Assembly (NCBI RefSeq): GCF_014773275.1 | Contig: NZ_JACWMW010000001.1 | Coordinates: forward strand, 310,001-374,000 | Direction: 5' to 3' | Source of the DNA: Mucilaginibacter rigui | Lineage (GTDB): Bacteria; Bacteroidota; Bacteroidia; Sphingobacteriales; Sphingobacteriaceae | Length of the DNA: 64,000 bases | Shown: in pieces, positions 26,097 to 35,981 of the stretch | Layout: every line of letters starts with the position of its first letter | Position numbering within the stretch: position 1 is the first letter of the stretch | The notes under the pieces: model-generated | What the model was told of the DNA's origin: nothing | Seen by the model: the letters and a program-made list of their open reading frames with translations, nothing else | The model's database searches: none | Translations under genes and position numbers: made by a program

Positions 26097-26750
26097 TTAC
26101 AAAGAAAAAGTCCGCTCTTGCGAAGCTGCTTTAGGCGAGCCGGTTTTTTGCACACACCACGTTGTCATACACCTTAAATTTTGTACGTTGGTGGTTTTGA
26201 TAGGCTCAACCAGTTGGCCGCCCAGGTCGGTTGTGTATTCTATCAATATCTGCTCATTTACCAAAAAACGTTCCGATCCATCAGGCAGGGCGTACCGACT
26301 GTTTCCTAAAGGTAAAACCAATTTTTCTATACCTATATCTGAGGCCAGGCGCGCAAAAAAGTAGCCGCCCGGTTTTAGCGTATTCCACATCGAGCGCAGC
26401 ATGGCATCGAAATGGTTGCTGTCGTTAGCAAAATGCAGCACGGCGCTACATATCACCAGGTCAAATGTTTCAACTTTAAATGGCATTGACTCGGCTTTAG
26501 CAACCATGAAGTTCTTCGCTGAGATATTTGGTGCCAACTCTTTAGCCAGCATTTGTACCTGGGCAACAGCCTCGGGATTTGGATCTACGCCGTACACCTC
26601 GTGCCCGTTCTGCATAAAGTAAACCAGGTTGCGCCCGCCGCCACAACCGGCATCAAGCACTTTTGCGCAAGTATCAAACCGGCCTTTCAGTAATTGGTCA
26701 AACAGGTAGATATCGATATTGCCGTATAGTTGTTGCAGGTTATTTGCCAT
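26097..26750 (-). CDS. Class I SAM-dependent methyltransferase
   Basis: The 217-aa protein has methyltransferase motif I VLDAGCGGGRN (about 32-42), an acidic second strand (VYGVDPNPEA), motif II/III DLVICSAVLHFAND and the post-motif LKPGGYFFARL. It resembles the UbiE/Tam-like branch used for small molecules. The substrate is unknown. It stands alone with no pathway genes beside it. Confidence 0.88.
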   Translation of the reverse strand: MANNLQQLYGNIDIYLFDQLLKGRFDTCAKVLDAGCGGGRNLVYFMQNGHEVYGVDPNPEAVAQVQMLAKELAPNISAKNFMVAKAESMPFKVETFDLVICSAVLHFANDSNHFDAMLRSMWNTLKPGGYFFARLASDIGIEKLVLPLGNSRYALPDGSERFLVNEQILIEYTTDLGGQLVEPIKTTNVQNLRCMTTWCVQKTGSPKAASQERTFSL

Positions 26751-27005
26751 AGTGTTTGTAATTATTAATCGCCGTATTTAGCCACCCAACATCGCTTTAA
26801 GATTAAATCTTTCCACCCCTATTTACGCAGTACAGGTGAGCAGCGGGTAAGTCAGCTTGTATGCAAGGTAACAATATTACATACTCTTTTAAAAAACAGT
26901 TGGTAAGCATACTGCCGGTTATTTTTTTTAATTTAATATTTATATTATTGTGTACCGTTAACACATAAACGGTGGTATTATCTCACAATCTAAGTACCAT
27001 ACCAA

Positions 27006-29177
27006 TTGCTAAAACCAAAGTTTACCTTACTGCTGTTATGCTGCTGCATGCTTGGCGGTGCTGTGTTCGCGCAAAAAAAGAATGCCAATTATAAGTATCA
27101 TATCCGCCGTGCGGCATCGCACATAAAAATTGACGGATTATTGGACGAGGCCGACTGGCTCAGCGCCGATACGGCTGCCCATTTTTTTATGGTTTTACCC
27201 ATGGATACCAGCTTTGCCAAACTGCGCACGGTGGTACGTATGGCTTATGATAATGATAACTTTTACATCTCTGCCGTTTGTTATACACCAACTTCGGGTT
27301 ATATGGTAGAATCACTTAAGCGTGATTTTAGCTTTCTGAAGAACGATAACTTCATCTTTTTTATGGACCCCTTTGATGCCCGTACTGATGGCTTTAGCTT
27401 TGGCGCCAATGCGGCCGGGGCGCAATGGGACGGCACTATGTATGAGGGAGGCAAGGTTGACCTGAGCTGGGACAATAAATGGTTCTCATCCGTAAAGAAC
27501 TACCCGGATAAATGGGTTTTTGAGGCGGCTATCCCTTTTAAAAGTATCCGGTATAAAAAGGGTATAAAAGAGTGGGGCATCAACTTTAGCCGTAACGACC
27601 TGGTAACTACCGAAAAATCGAGCTGGGCGCCTGTGCCAAGGCAGTTTCCAACTGCATCGCTGGCGTATACGGGTACAATTATATGGGACGAAGCGCCACC
27701 TGTAGCCACGCATAATATTTCTGTAATTCCATACGCGCTGGGGGGCATTACCAAAGATTTTGAGAACCATAAAGACGCCGTTTACCGCAAAGAAATTGGG
27801 GGCGACGTAAAGGTAGGGCTTACCTCATCCCTAAACCTTGACATGACCGTTAACCCGGATTTTTCGCAGGTGGATGTAGATCAACAGGTGATAAACCTGA
27901 ACCGGTACGAGCTTTTCTTCCCCGAAAAACGGCAGTTTTTTTTAGAGAACGGCGACCTGTTCGCTAATTTTGGCTACGCCGATATCAGGCCATTCTTTTC
28001 GCGCAGGGTAGGGCTTAATGCACCTATCCGCGCAGGGGCGAGGTTAACAGGCAAAATTGATAAGAACTGGCGCATCGGGGTGATGGATATCCAAACAGGG
28101 CAGTCATCCTCAGATAATTTACCGGGGCAAAATTTTGGTATTGTAACCCTGCAAAGGCGGGTATTCTCGCGTTCCAATATCGGGTTTATGTTTGTTAACC
28201 GTGATGGTACCGGTAGCGCGCCTGCACCCGGCAGCACTGCCGCGGCTTATAACCGCAACGTTGGTGCCGAATTTAACCTGGCATCATCCAATAACCTGTT
28301 AACGGGGAAATTTCTGGCGCTGAAATCATTTAGCCCGGGTGTGCAGGGGCACGATTTTGTGGGGGCCGCCAATCTGCAATACCTAAGCAAATACTGGACA
28401 TTCAGCATGCAGCAGCAGTACGTGGGCGAAAACTACAAGGCCGAGGCTGGTTATGTGCCCCGTACGGGTTATAACAAGCTAAACCCGTTGATACAGCATA
28501 ACTTTTTCCCCAAAAGCGGTTCCATATTATCGCATGGGATCCAGGCATCGGGAATCTACTTTTTTGATGAACGCTTCCGTTCTACTGATAATGAAACTAT
28601 CCTAAGCTACCTGATTACCTTCCGCAGCCGTGCCACGCTAACCGTATCCGGGTTGGACGATTACGTAAAGCTGCTGCGCCCCTTCGATCCTACCAACACA
28701 GGTAAGCCTATGCTGCCAACCGGTTTTGCTAACCATTGGAACACAATTGACGTGCAGTTTGCCTCTAAACCACAAAGCGTTTTCACTTACCTGGTTGAAG
28801 GCGCGCACGGGGGATATTATGACGGGGGAAACAAAAATACGCTGATAGGGCAGGTTGGCTATCGTTTTCAGCCGTATGTGAATTTGATACTGAACGCTTC
28901 CTTTAATGACTTGCACCTGCCCGCGCCTTATGGCCGCAATAAGTTTTGGCTGATTGGCCCGCGGGCTGATGTAACCTTTACCAATACCCTGTATTTTACC
29001 ACGTATGTGCAATACAACGAACAGGCCCGGAATATGAATATTAACAGCCGCCTGCAATGGCGCTATAAGCCCGCCTCCGACCTTTTTATTGTTTACGGCG
29101 ACAATTCCATTCCTTCACCGTTTACGGTTAAGAACAGGCAGCTAACTATTAAATGGACATATTGGTGGAATATATAG
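27006..29177 (+). CDS. DUF5916 outer-membrane protein with CBM9-like N-terminal domain
   Basis: The 723-aa exported protein has a CBM9/DOMON-like domain (about 30-230; HIKIDGLLDEADWLSAD, WVFEAAIPFKSIRY). The DUF5916 beta-barrel region follows, marked by SSLNLDMTVNPDFSQVDVDQQ and FFPEKRQFFLENGD. The start is TTG 27006, because it alone gives a complete signal peptide (LLLLCCCMLGGAVFA). DUF5916 proteins may bind or pass ligands through the outer membrane; the function is not established. It is monocistronic. Confidence 0.85.
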   Translation: MLKPKFTLLLLCCCMLGGAVFAQKKNANYKYHIRRAASHIKIDGLLDEADWLSADTAAHFFMVLPMDTSFAKLRTVVRMAYDNDNFYISAVCYTPTSGYMVESLKRDFSFLKNDNFIFFMDPFDARTDGFSFGANAAGAQWDGTMYEGGKVDLSWDNKWFSSVKNYPDKWVFEAAIPFKSIRYKKGIKEWGINFSRNDLVTTEKSSWAPVPRQFPTASLAYTGTIIWDEAPPVATHNISVIPYALGGITKDFENHKDAVYRKEIGGDVKVGLTSSLNLDMTVNPDFSQVDVDQQVINLNRYELFFPEKRQFFLENGDLFANFGYADIRPFFSRRVGLNAPIRAGARLTGKIDKNWRIGVMDIQTGQSSSDNLPGQNFGIVTLQRRVFSRSNIGFMFVNRDGTGSAPAPGSTAAAYNRNVGAEFNLASSNNLLTGKFLALKSFSPGVQGHDFVGAANLQYLSKYWTFSMQQQYVGENYKAEAGYVPRTGYNKLNPLIQHNFFPKSGSILSHGIQASGIYFFDERFRSTDNETILSYLITFRSRATLTVSGLDDYVKLLRPFDPTNTGKPMLPTGFANHWNTIDVQFASKPQSVFTYLVEGAHGGYYDGGNKNTLIGQVGYRFQPYVNLILNASFNDLHLPAPYGRNKFWLIGPRADVTFTNTLYFTTYVQYNEQARNMNINSRLQWRYKPASDLFIVYGDNSIPSPFTVKNRQLTIKWTYWWNI

Positions 29178-29407
29178 ATGATGTACAGGTGTGCTGATCA
29201 TAAAACAGTTTGACCATCCTGTAATTTCGAACGAGGTACGAGGAGAAATCTTCTACAAGCAGTAAGTAGCTTCCCGCTTTTCTGTCAGGCAACCGCTCGT
29301 TCATTACTGTCCTCAAATCTTTTACCTCGCCTATTGTCAATTTTTACAGCATTATGTTGTAAAAACCCATCAATTTTTTACTTTTGCAGCATAAGTAATA
29401 CCGCTAT

Positions 29408-29478
29408 TTTCTCGTAGTGTAACGGTAGCACACCAGACTCTGACTCTGTTAGTAGTGGTTCGAATCCATTCGGGAAAA
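29408..29478 (+). tRNA. tRNA-Gln (CTG)
   Basis: The acceptor TTTCTCG pairs with CGGGAAA, including the U1-A72 pair typical of tRNA-Gln. The anticodon loop CTCTGAC holds CTG. The T arm is AGTGG-TTCGAAT-CCATT. The gene is 71 nt, CCA is not encoded, and a strong hairpin follows 4 nt later. Confidence 0.93.
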
Positions 29479-29481
29479 CTA

Positions 29482-29517
29482 AAAAGGGCAAATGATCACA
29501 ACATCATTTGCCCTTTT
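29482..29517. terminator. Bidirectional terminator between tRNA-Gln and the dehydrogenase gene
   Basis: AAAAGGGCAAATGAT pairs with ATCATTTGCCCTTTT. T4 and A-runs flank the stem on both sides. It ends the tRNA on the plus strand and the aldehyde dehydrogenase gene on the minus strand. Confidence 0.9.
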
Positions 29518-29536
29518 GCATTCAATATAATAGGGT

Positions 29537-31159
29537 TTAAAAAATATAATCCGTACTCAGGAAGTTTGATTCGTGCCCTCTTACAATATCATTGAACAGC
29601 TGCTTATTGGTGTCGTTCATCTTAGCAGCTACAAGCGAGCGGAGCGAGAATGAACGTAACGCATCTGATACCGAAAGCGTTCCTTCTGCGCTGTCCTTAC
29701 GGCCGGTGAACGGGAACACATCAGGCCCGCGCTGCGACTGGCTGTTAATGTTTACACGGCTAACCAGGTTCACAAACGGGTCAATCAGCGCTGCTATCTC
29801 TTTACCATCATTACTGAATATACTCAGCTGCATCCCATGCGGCGAATCTATCTGGTATTGGATCGGCTCTTCTATCGATTCGAACGGGATAACCGGTATT
29901 ACCGGGCCAAATTGCTCTTCGAGATAAAGTTTCATATCCCTGGTAATCGGGTAAACAATAGCCGGGAACACAAATGATTCGGCCGAGGTGCCACCATTTT
30001 CATTGATTACCTGTGCGCCATGCGCAATAGCATCATCAAGGCATTCTTTAAGGTAAGCAGGCTTGCCGGGTTCGGCAACCGGGGTAATGTTAACACCGCT
30101 TACCCATGGCATACCCAGTTTTAGTTTGCCAACGGCTTCGCTCAGCAGTTGTAAAAACGGTTCAGCTACGTCTTTATGTACATGAACTATTTTTAGTGCT
30201 GTGCAACGTTGCCCATTATAGGATAGGGCGCCCAGCATGATCTCGGATACGGCCAGTTTAAGATCGGCGTTTTTGGTAACGATGGCCGCATTCTTGGCAT
30301 CCAAACTTAAAACAGCGCGCAGGCGGTTTATTTTAGGATGGCGTTTTTTCAGATCGTTAGCCACCTTGCTCGATCCGATAAAGGCCAGTACATTGATGCG
30401 GCCGGTAGCCATCAATCCCGGGGTAACAGTAGCACCACGGCCATAAACTGTGTTAACCACCCCCGCCGGGAACGATTCTTTAAACGCCTTTAGCAACGGA
30501 TAATGAACAAGCGTGCCATGCTTAGGCGGTTTAAATAAAATAGTATTCCCCATAATAATAGCAGGGATAAGCGTAGTGTAGGTTTCGTTAAGCGGGTAGT
30601 TGAAAGGCCCCATGCAAAGTACAACGCCAAGCGGCGCCCTGCGGGTTTGGGCAATTACACCCTCGGCAATTTCAAAGCGCGATGAACGCCTGTCGAGCTC
30701 TTTGAGGGCATCAATGGTGAGGTTAATATACTCAACCGTACGGTCAAACTCCTTGGTAGAGTCGGCGTGCGATTTACCGATCTCCCACATAATCAGGTTA
30801 ATTACGAGCTCGCGTTGCTCAATCATTTTGTACACAAAGTTCTGCATACATTTTATGCGCCCCTCAATGCTCATGGTTGGCCATTCGCCGCGACCGTTAT
30901 CATAGGCTTTTTCTGCGGCTGTAAGCGCTTCCATGGCTTCTTTTTCGGTAGCCAGCGGGTAACTGCCCATTAGCTTGCGCTGCAGGCCTTTGGCGCCGGG
31001 CAGGCAAACGGGCGAGTAAACCTCGCTCACTTCGCCATCCCATTTTACCATTTCGCCATTGCTCAGGTATTCGCGCTGGTGCAGTTCGGTTATCCGGAAA
31101 GGTTCAGGAATCTCGCTTTCGGCCACAAACAAGGCCTTTAGTTGTTCTTCAAAGTTCAT
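29537..31159 (-). CDS. gapN: NADP-dependent glyceraldehyde-3-phosphate dehydrogenase-like aldehyde dehydrogenase
   Basis: The 540-aa ALDH-superfamily protein has catalytic C319 in NGQRCTALK, N187 in GPFNYPLN and the cofactor-binding FIGSSKVA. The long N-terminus (FRITELHQREYLSNGE) fits the GapN-like branch, which oxidises G3P to 3-phosphoglycerate while making NADPH. The position of the general-base Glu (ELGGK) reads SLDAKN, with S285, so the mechanism may differ. It precedes the hexuronate genes on the same strand. The substrate assignment comes from family resemblance. Confidence 0.8.
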   Translation of the reverse strand: MNFEEQLKALFVAESEIPEPFRITELHQREYLSNGEMVKWDGEVSEVYSPVCLPGAKGLQRKLMGSYPLATEKEAMEALTAAEKAYDNGRGEWPTMSIEGRIKCMQNFVYKMIEQRELVINLIMWEIGKSHADSTKEFDRTVEYINLTIDALKELDRRSSRFEIAEGVIAQTRRAPLGVVLCMGPFNYPLNETYTTLIPAIIMGNTILFKPPKHGTLVHYPLLKAFKESFPAGVVNTVYGRGATVTPGLMATGRINVLAFIGSSKVANDLKKRHPKINRLRAVLSLDAKNAAIVTKNADLKLAVSEIMLGALSYNGQRCTALKIVHVHKDVAEPFLQLLSEAVGKLKLGMPWVSGVNITPVAEPGKPAYLKECLDDAIAHGAQVINENGGTSAESFVFPAIVYPITRDMKLYLEEQFGPVIPVIPFESIEEPIQYQIDSPHGMQLSIFSNDGKEIAALIDPFVNLVSRVNINSQSQRGPDVFPFTGRKDSAEGTLSVSDALRSFSLRSLVAAKMNDTNKQLFNDIVRGHESNFLSTDYIF

Positions 31160-31299
31160 GCGATATAGTGTAAATGTTAAACATAGGCCAAGTGTTCCCC
31201 GGCAGCAATTATGCTACAATTTAGCAGTAAAATAATTAACTGCCATTGGTGGGGGTAAAATATTGTGTTTTTGCCGGTGATGGATTTTCAGCGGGTTTA

Positions 31300-32487
31300 T
31301 TATTTTTCTAATGCTCTTTTTATACCCAGTTCAAGCCCGCGCAATTCGGCAAGGCCCCGCAGGCGGCCAATGGCTGAATAGCCCGGGTTTGTCTTTTTAT
31401 GCAGATCGTCAAGCATTTTGTGCCCATGATCCGGCCGGAAGGGCATGCTGGTATCTTTACGGCCTGCGCCTGTTCTTCTTTGCTGTTCTTCCAATAATGC
31501 CTTCATTACTGCATACATATCCACATCGCCGGTAAGGTGGTCGGCTTCGTAAAAGTTACCATCCCCGTCTCGTTTGGTGCTGCGCAGGTGGATGAAATGA
31601 ATGCGATGGCCAAGGCGCTGCACCATGCCGGGCAGGTCATTACTTGCAATTACCCCGAAAGAGCCTGTGCAAAAGGTAAGGCCGTTATTCGGGCTATCTA
31701 TAGCGTTATAAATGTCATTAATATCCTGCTCGTTACTTACTATGCGTGGCAGGCCAAGTATAGGGTAGGGCGGGTCGTCTGGGTGGATGCACATCAATAC
31801 ACCGGCTTGTTCTGCCGCGGGGATCACCTGTTGCAGGAAATGGGCAAGGTTTGCTTTAAGCTTTTGTGCATTAACATCACCATAAGAGGTCAGCATCTGC
31901 AAAAACTGCGCTGTGGTGTAACCTTCTTCCGAGCCTGGCAAGCCGGCTATGATATTTTTTACAAGACGCTGTTGTTCAGCCTCAGTTAAGGTATTGTAAT
32001 AAGCTTTTGCTTTGGTTTTAATCTTCTCGGTATAGTCATTCTCTGCACCGGGCCTGTTCAGGATATAAAGGTCGAAGGCGGCGAAAGCGGCGGTATCAAA
32101 CCTTAAAGCGGTAGAGCCATCCGGCATATGGAAATCCAGGTCGGTGCGTGTCCAGTCGAGAATGGGCATGAAATTGTAACAAACTATATCAATACCGCAT
32201 TGACCTATATTGAGTAAACTCCGGCGATAGTTGGCAATATATTGCTCATAATTACCGCTGCGTTTTTTAATATCCTCGTGTACGGGTACGCTTTCAATCA
32301 CTGACCATTTCAGGCCGGCATCTTCAATAAGTTTTTTTCTTTTCAGGATCTCGTCAACCGGCCAAACTTCGCCGTTGGGGATATGGTGCAGGGCGGTAAC
32401 AATACCGGTTGCACCTGCCTGCCGGGCATCTGCCAAAGTAACCGGATCATTAGGGCCGTACCAGCGCCATGTTTGTTCTAAGCTCAT
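31300..32487 (-). CDS. uxuA: Mannonate dehydratase
   Basis: The 395-aa enzyme converts D-mannonate to 2-keto-3-deoxy-D-gluconate in glucuronate catabolism. UxuA features are [13 protein letters not shown] start ([11 protein letters not shown]), [50 protein letters not shown] and [12 protein letters not shown] near the end, whose His, Cys and Asp bind the metal. It lies 80 nt after the GH88 gene on the same strand, in a uronate cluster. Confidence 0.96.
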   Translation of the reverse strand: MSLEQTWRWYGPNDPVTLADARQAGATGIVTALHHIPNGEVWPVDEILKRKKLIEDAGLKWSVIESVPVHEDIKKRSGNYEQYIANYRRSLLNIGQCGIDIVCYNFMPILDWTRTDLDFHMPDGSTALRFDTAAFAAFDLYILNRPGAENDYTEKIKTKAKAYYNTLTEAEQQRLVKNIIAGLPGSEEGYTTAQFLQMLTSYGDVNAQKLKANLAHFLQQVIPAAEQAGVLMCIHPDDPPYPILGLPRIVSNEQDINDIYNAIDSPNNGLTFCTGSFGVIASNDLPGMVQRLGHRIHFIHLRSTKRDGDGNFYEADHLTGDVDMYAVMKALLEEQQRRTGAGRKDTSMPFRPDHGHKMLDDLHKKTNPGYSAIGRLRGLAELRGLELGIKRALEK

Positions 32488-32567
32488 GTAAGGGTGATTT
32501 TATCGCCTAAGTTATAAAGTTTATTCTTTGCTATCGATAGCTAAACCCGCAGTAAGGTATCATAGCA

Positions 32568-33794
32568 CTAATTTTTTAAAGTGCCCGCCACGTTGATAAC
32601 CGGCTTTTTATCGGCCAGGCGTTTTTGGCGCAACAGGGCTTCCAGATAATAATAATCGGCATAGATGATCGGCACATCAATTTCGCTGTTGGCCGGTTTG
32701 TGGCCGGTGCTGTGCAGCAGTAAAAAGCCGCGTGCGCTATCTGGCTGTGGTTGGTAATGATTGGCCAGGCTATTCAGGATTTTATCGGCAGTGGTTTTAT
32801 AGGTTTTGCCGTTTTTACTGTAGGTGCTCAATTCATACAAAGCCGATGCTGCAATTGCCGCGGCCGATGCATCGCGGGGCTGGTTACCCAGTTTGGCAGC
32901 GTCGTAATCCCAGTATGGCACCAGGTCGGCAGGCATTTGCGGGTTGCCGAAAATGTATCTTGCAATTTTTTCGGCCTGGTCCAGGTACGCTTTGTTATGT
33001 GTTTCGCGGTAGCACATGGTGTACCCATACAGGCCCCATGCCTGCCCGCGTGCCCATGCCGAGCTATCCGCAAAACCCTGAGCTGTTTTTTTATCTAAAA
33101 CGCGCCCGGTTTGCTGGTCGTAGTTTAGCACATGGTACGAGCTGTTATCGGCCCTGAAATGGTTTTTAAGCGTGGTATTGGCGTGCGTTACCGCCACTTT
33201 GTAAAAGCTGGAATCGCCGCTTAGCCGGGTTGCTTCAAACAACAGCTCCAGGTTCATCATGTTATCAATAATAACCGGGAACTGCCATTGCTTTACATGG
33301 TCCCATGATTTTATACAGCCAATGGTAGGGTTAAAGCGGGTGATCAAAGATCTGGCTGCCTGTATGATACTCTCCTTGTATTTTTGCTTGTGTGTTAGGC
33401 GGTAAGCGTTGCCCACGCTGTTATAAACCATAAAACCTAAATCGTGTGTACCGCCGTTTGTTTTTTCAAGTTCCATTATAGCGGTGTAGGGCTCAGATTG
33501 TTCCTGCCAGAAATTATCGCCGGTGTACTCATACAAAAACCACAGGTTGCCTGCAAAGAATCCGCTGCACCAATCATTTGGTGATACAATTAACAGATTG
33601 CCTTTCGCATCCAATGTGCGCGGCGAGAGTAGTTCGGGTTTGTTTAGTTCCTTTTTGGTTTTCTCTGTTTCGGTAAGCAGCAGCCTGGTTTGGCGCTCCG
33701 CAAATTTGAAGGCTTTTGGCGCGATGTTTTGCGCGTACGCGCCCAGCGTAAATGCGTTTAATAACAAAACGGGGAGTATGCTTTTAATTCTCAT
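32568..33794 (-). CDS. GH88 unsaturated glucuronyl hydrolase
   Basis: The 408-aa secreted or periplasmic enzyme (signal peptide ending AYA, before QNIAPK) cleaves unsaturated uronic acid from oligosaccharides made by polysaccharide lyases. Catalytic Asp pair D118 (THDLGF) and D177 (IIDNMMNLELL) are present, 59 residues apart as expected. DSSAWARGQAWGLYGY is a family hallmark. Released 4-deoxy-5-keto-uronate would feed downstream catabolism. No lyase is encoded in the window. Confidence 0.94.
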   Translation of the reverse strand: MRIKSILPVLLLNAFTLGAYAQNIAPKAFKFAERQTRLLLTETEKTKKELNKPELLSPRTLDAKGNLLIVSPNDWCSGFFAGNLWFLYEYTGDNFWQEQSEPYTAIMELEKTNGGTHDLGFMVYNSVGNAYRLTHKQKYKESIIQAARSLITRFNPTIGCIKSWDHVKQWQFPVIIDNMMNLELLFEATRLSGDSSFYKVAVTHANTTLKNHFRADNSSYHVLNYDQQTGRVLDKKTAQGFADSSAWARGQAWGLYGYTMCYRETHNKAYLDQAEKIARYIFGNPQMPADLVPYWDYDAAKLGNQPRDASAAAIAASALYELSTYSKNGKTYKTTADKILNSLANHYQPQPDSARGFLLLHSTGHKPANSEIDVPIIYADYYYLEALLRQKRLADKKPVINVAGTLKN

Positions 33795-33817
33795 AGTTTG
33801 GTTTTAAAAAATGCTGT

Positions 33818-34435
33818 TTAATAAACTACTTTAATTTTCACCACCAGTTTTTTTACCACATCATAACCGGCCACCTTAATATTTGGGCGATGCACATCCT
33901 GCGGAAAAAATAAAAAGAAAGTGCCCGGCCCGGCAATGTACGAGGTGCCTTCGGCAGTATAACCTGCACCGTCTTTAGCTTCGTCATAAGGCTTGGTAAC
34001 AGCTGCCTTATCTACATTAACCACATCAATGCGTTCCCTGCCTTTTATTACATATTGCAGGTCGATGTATTTGCGGTGCGATTCCCAGCCGGCTTTATCC
34101 GGCTCTTTTGATGGCGCTTCGGTTACACTGGCATAGGCGTTGTCGCCATCTATAGGGTGTTTGCCGGGGCTCAGGGTATCCAAATTGGATTGTTTTAAAA
34201 ACAGGAATACTTTATCCCAAACCAACTTGTTAGCATTATATTGTTTGTAAAATTCGGCCGCGTTTACTGATGGGGATACTTCCAGTTTTAAACCATTTTT
34301 CCACTTGCCGCTTTTAAGCCATTTTTGTGTATTAGCCTTGTTTATGCCGCTATTTTGTTGTGCAAGTGCGCTATTTGTTATGGAGGCAAAACTAATAATA
34401 GCTATAAGAAGCCGGTACACGGGTTTAATGCTCAT
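33818..34435 (-). CDS. YhcH/YjgK/YiaL family protein with signal peptide
   Basis: The 205-aa protein has an N-terminal signal peptide (ending NSALA, before QQNSG) and the YhcH cupin-like domain. The domain is marked by ESHRKYIDLQYVIKGRE, a PYDEAKD segment and the terminal FFLFFPQDVHRP. E. coli members are cytosolic and linked to sialic acid or uronate use; here the protein is exported. It ends 23 nt before the GH88 start and probably shares its transcript. A role as mutarotase-like helper is speculation. Confidence 0.9.
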   Translation of the reverse strand: MSIKPVYRLLIAIISFASITNSALAQQNSGINKANTQKWLKSGKWKNGLKLEVSPSVNAAEFYKQYNANKLVWDKVFLFLKQSNLDTLSPGKHPIDGDNAYASVTEAPSKEPDKAGWESHRKYIDLQYVIKGRERIDVVNVDKAAVTKPYDEAKDGAGYTAEGTSYIAGPGTFFLFFPQDVHRPNIKVAGYDVVKKLVVKIKVVY

Positions 34436-34651
34436 AATTTAAATACATGGTTTATAAAATGTAAGATACATAAATGGGCGATACGTTGCCAATACTGGGT
34501 AATAACATATTAATTACACTGCCAAAAATGCCGGTTAATAAATACATGCAAAATATAGCTACAAAAGAAGCATATTTGAATAAAGGCAATGAAATGCGCC
34601 AAATAAGCTGATCATGGAAAGATGTACAGCGAATAAAGCATACAACCAATT

Positions 34652-35944
34652 ATGACCGATACTAAAAAAACAAACTACCGCTGGGTGGTAGTGGTACTGC
34701 TGTTTTTTGCAACCACTATTAATTACCTGGACAGGCAGGTAATAGGCTTTTTAAAACCCGAACTTGAAAAGCAATTTAGCTGGACAGAAACCGATTACAG
34801 CCATATTGTTATGGGGTTTTCGGCTGCTTATGCGCTTGGTTTACTTGCTTTTGGCGGCATTATTGATAAAATAGGGACTAAATTAGGCTATACCATATCG
34901 CTCATTGTTTGGAGCATAGCGGCTATGCTGCACGCTATTGTGAAATCTACTTTTGGTTTTGTTGCGGTAAGGGCGGCGCTGGGGCTTGGCGAAGCGGGGA
35001 ATTTCCCGGCGGCTATTAAAGTGGTGGCCGAGTGGTTCCCCAAAAAGGAACGTGCCCTGGCTACGGGTATATTTAATTCGGGCGCCAACATAGGTGCGGT
35101 ATTGGCACCTGCTATGGTTCCGTGGATATTGGGTATTTACGGTTGGCAAATGGCTTTTATTATAACCGGTGCAATAGGTTTTATATGGTTAATATTTTGG
35201 TGGATATTTTATGAGATCCCTGCAAAGCATAAAAAAATAAATGTGGCGGAGTTTGACCATATCCACAGTGATATTGAAGCACCGATAACAGCGAACGCGC
35301 CCGAAGAGAAAGTAAAGTGGGGGCAGCTGTTCGGCATCAGGCAAACCTGGGTATTTGTAGTGGGTAAATTCCTTACCGACCCTATGTGGTATTTCTTTCT
35401 TTTCTGGCTGCCGTCTTATTTCTCAAGCACCTTCAACCTCGATCTAAAAAAACCAACCCTGCCCTTAATTTTAATATACACGGCTACCACTATTGGCAGC
35501 ATAGGTGGCGGGTATTTATCATCGTGGTTTATAAAAAGAGGGATGCCTATATTTAAAGCACGTAAAACTGCCATGTTGATTTTCGCACTTTGCGTGGTGC
35601 CCATATTTGCGGCAAGGTATGCTACCAATATATGGCAGGCAGTAGGTTTAATAAGTTTGGCAGCGGCCGCCCACCAGGCCTGGAGCGCAAACATCTTTAC
35701 CACCGCGTCGGATATTTTCCCCAAACGTGCGGTAAGCTCTGTAGTAGGTATTGGGGGAATGGCGGGCTCTGTTGGTGGCATTGCATTCCCGTTTTTTATC
35801 GGCTGGATCTTGGATTCGGCCAAAGCAGCGGGTAATGTCACCGGCGGGTACAATATCTTGTTTATTATTTGCGCCTGTGCCTACCTGCTTGCATGGCTAA
35901 TAATGCACTTGTTAACCCCACGCATGAAAGTTGTTAAGTTATAA
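34652..35944 (+). CDS. exuT: MFS hexuronate-type transporter (ExuT family)
   Basis: The 430-aa protein has 12 predicted helices and the anion:cation symporter motifs: TTINYLDRQVIGFL in helix 1 and GLGEAGNFPAAIKVVAEWFPKKERA in the first half. It should import glucuronate or galacturonate. It faces away from yhcH-GH88-uxuA, so the 216-nt gap between them holds both promoters. The sugar specificity is inferred from the neighbours. Confidence 0.9.
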   Translation: MTDTKKTNYRWVVVVLLFFATTINYLDRQVIGFLKPELEKQFSWTETDYSHIVMGFSAAYALGLLAFGGIIDKIGTKLGYTISLIVWSIAAMLHAIVKSTFGFVAVRAALGLGEAGNFPAAIKVVAEWFPKKERALATGIFNSGANIGAVLAPAMVPWILGIYGWQMAFIITGAIGFIWLIFWWIFYEIPAKHKKINVAEFDHIHSDIEAPITANAPEEKVKWGQLFGIRQTWVFVVGKFLTDPMWYFFLFWLPSYFSSTFNLDLKKPTLPLILIYTATTIGSIGGGYLSSWFIKRGMPIFKARKTAMLIFALCVVPIFAARYATNIWQAVGLISLAAAAHQAWSANIFTTASDIFPKRAVSSVVGIGGMAGSVGGIAFPFFIGWILDSAKAAGNVTGGYNILFIICACAYLLAWLIMHLLTPRMKVVKL

Positions 35945-35981
35945 AGAAGTAGCAATATGTGGTTGCTGATTTTTTAATGAA

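Noticed and set aside
29149..29340. 63-aa minus-strand ORF in the gap before tRNA-Gln
   Set aside because: It starts at TTG, overlaps the 3' end of the DUF5916 gene and shows no recognisable family; it may be a decayed fragment.
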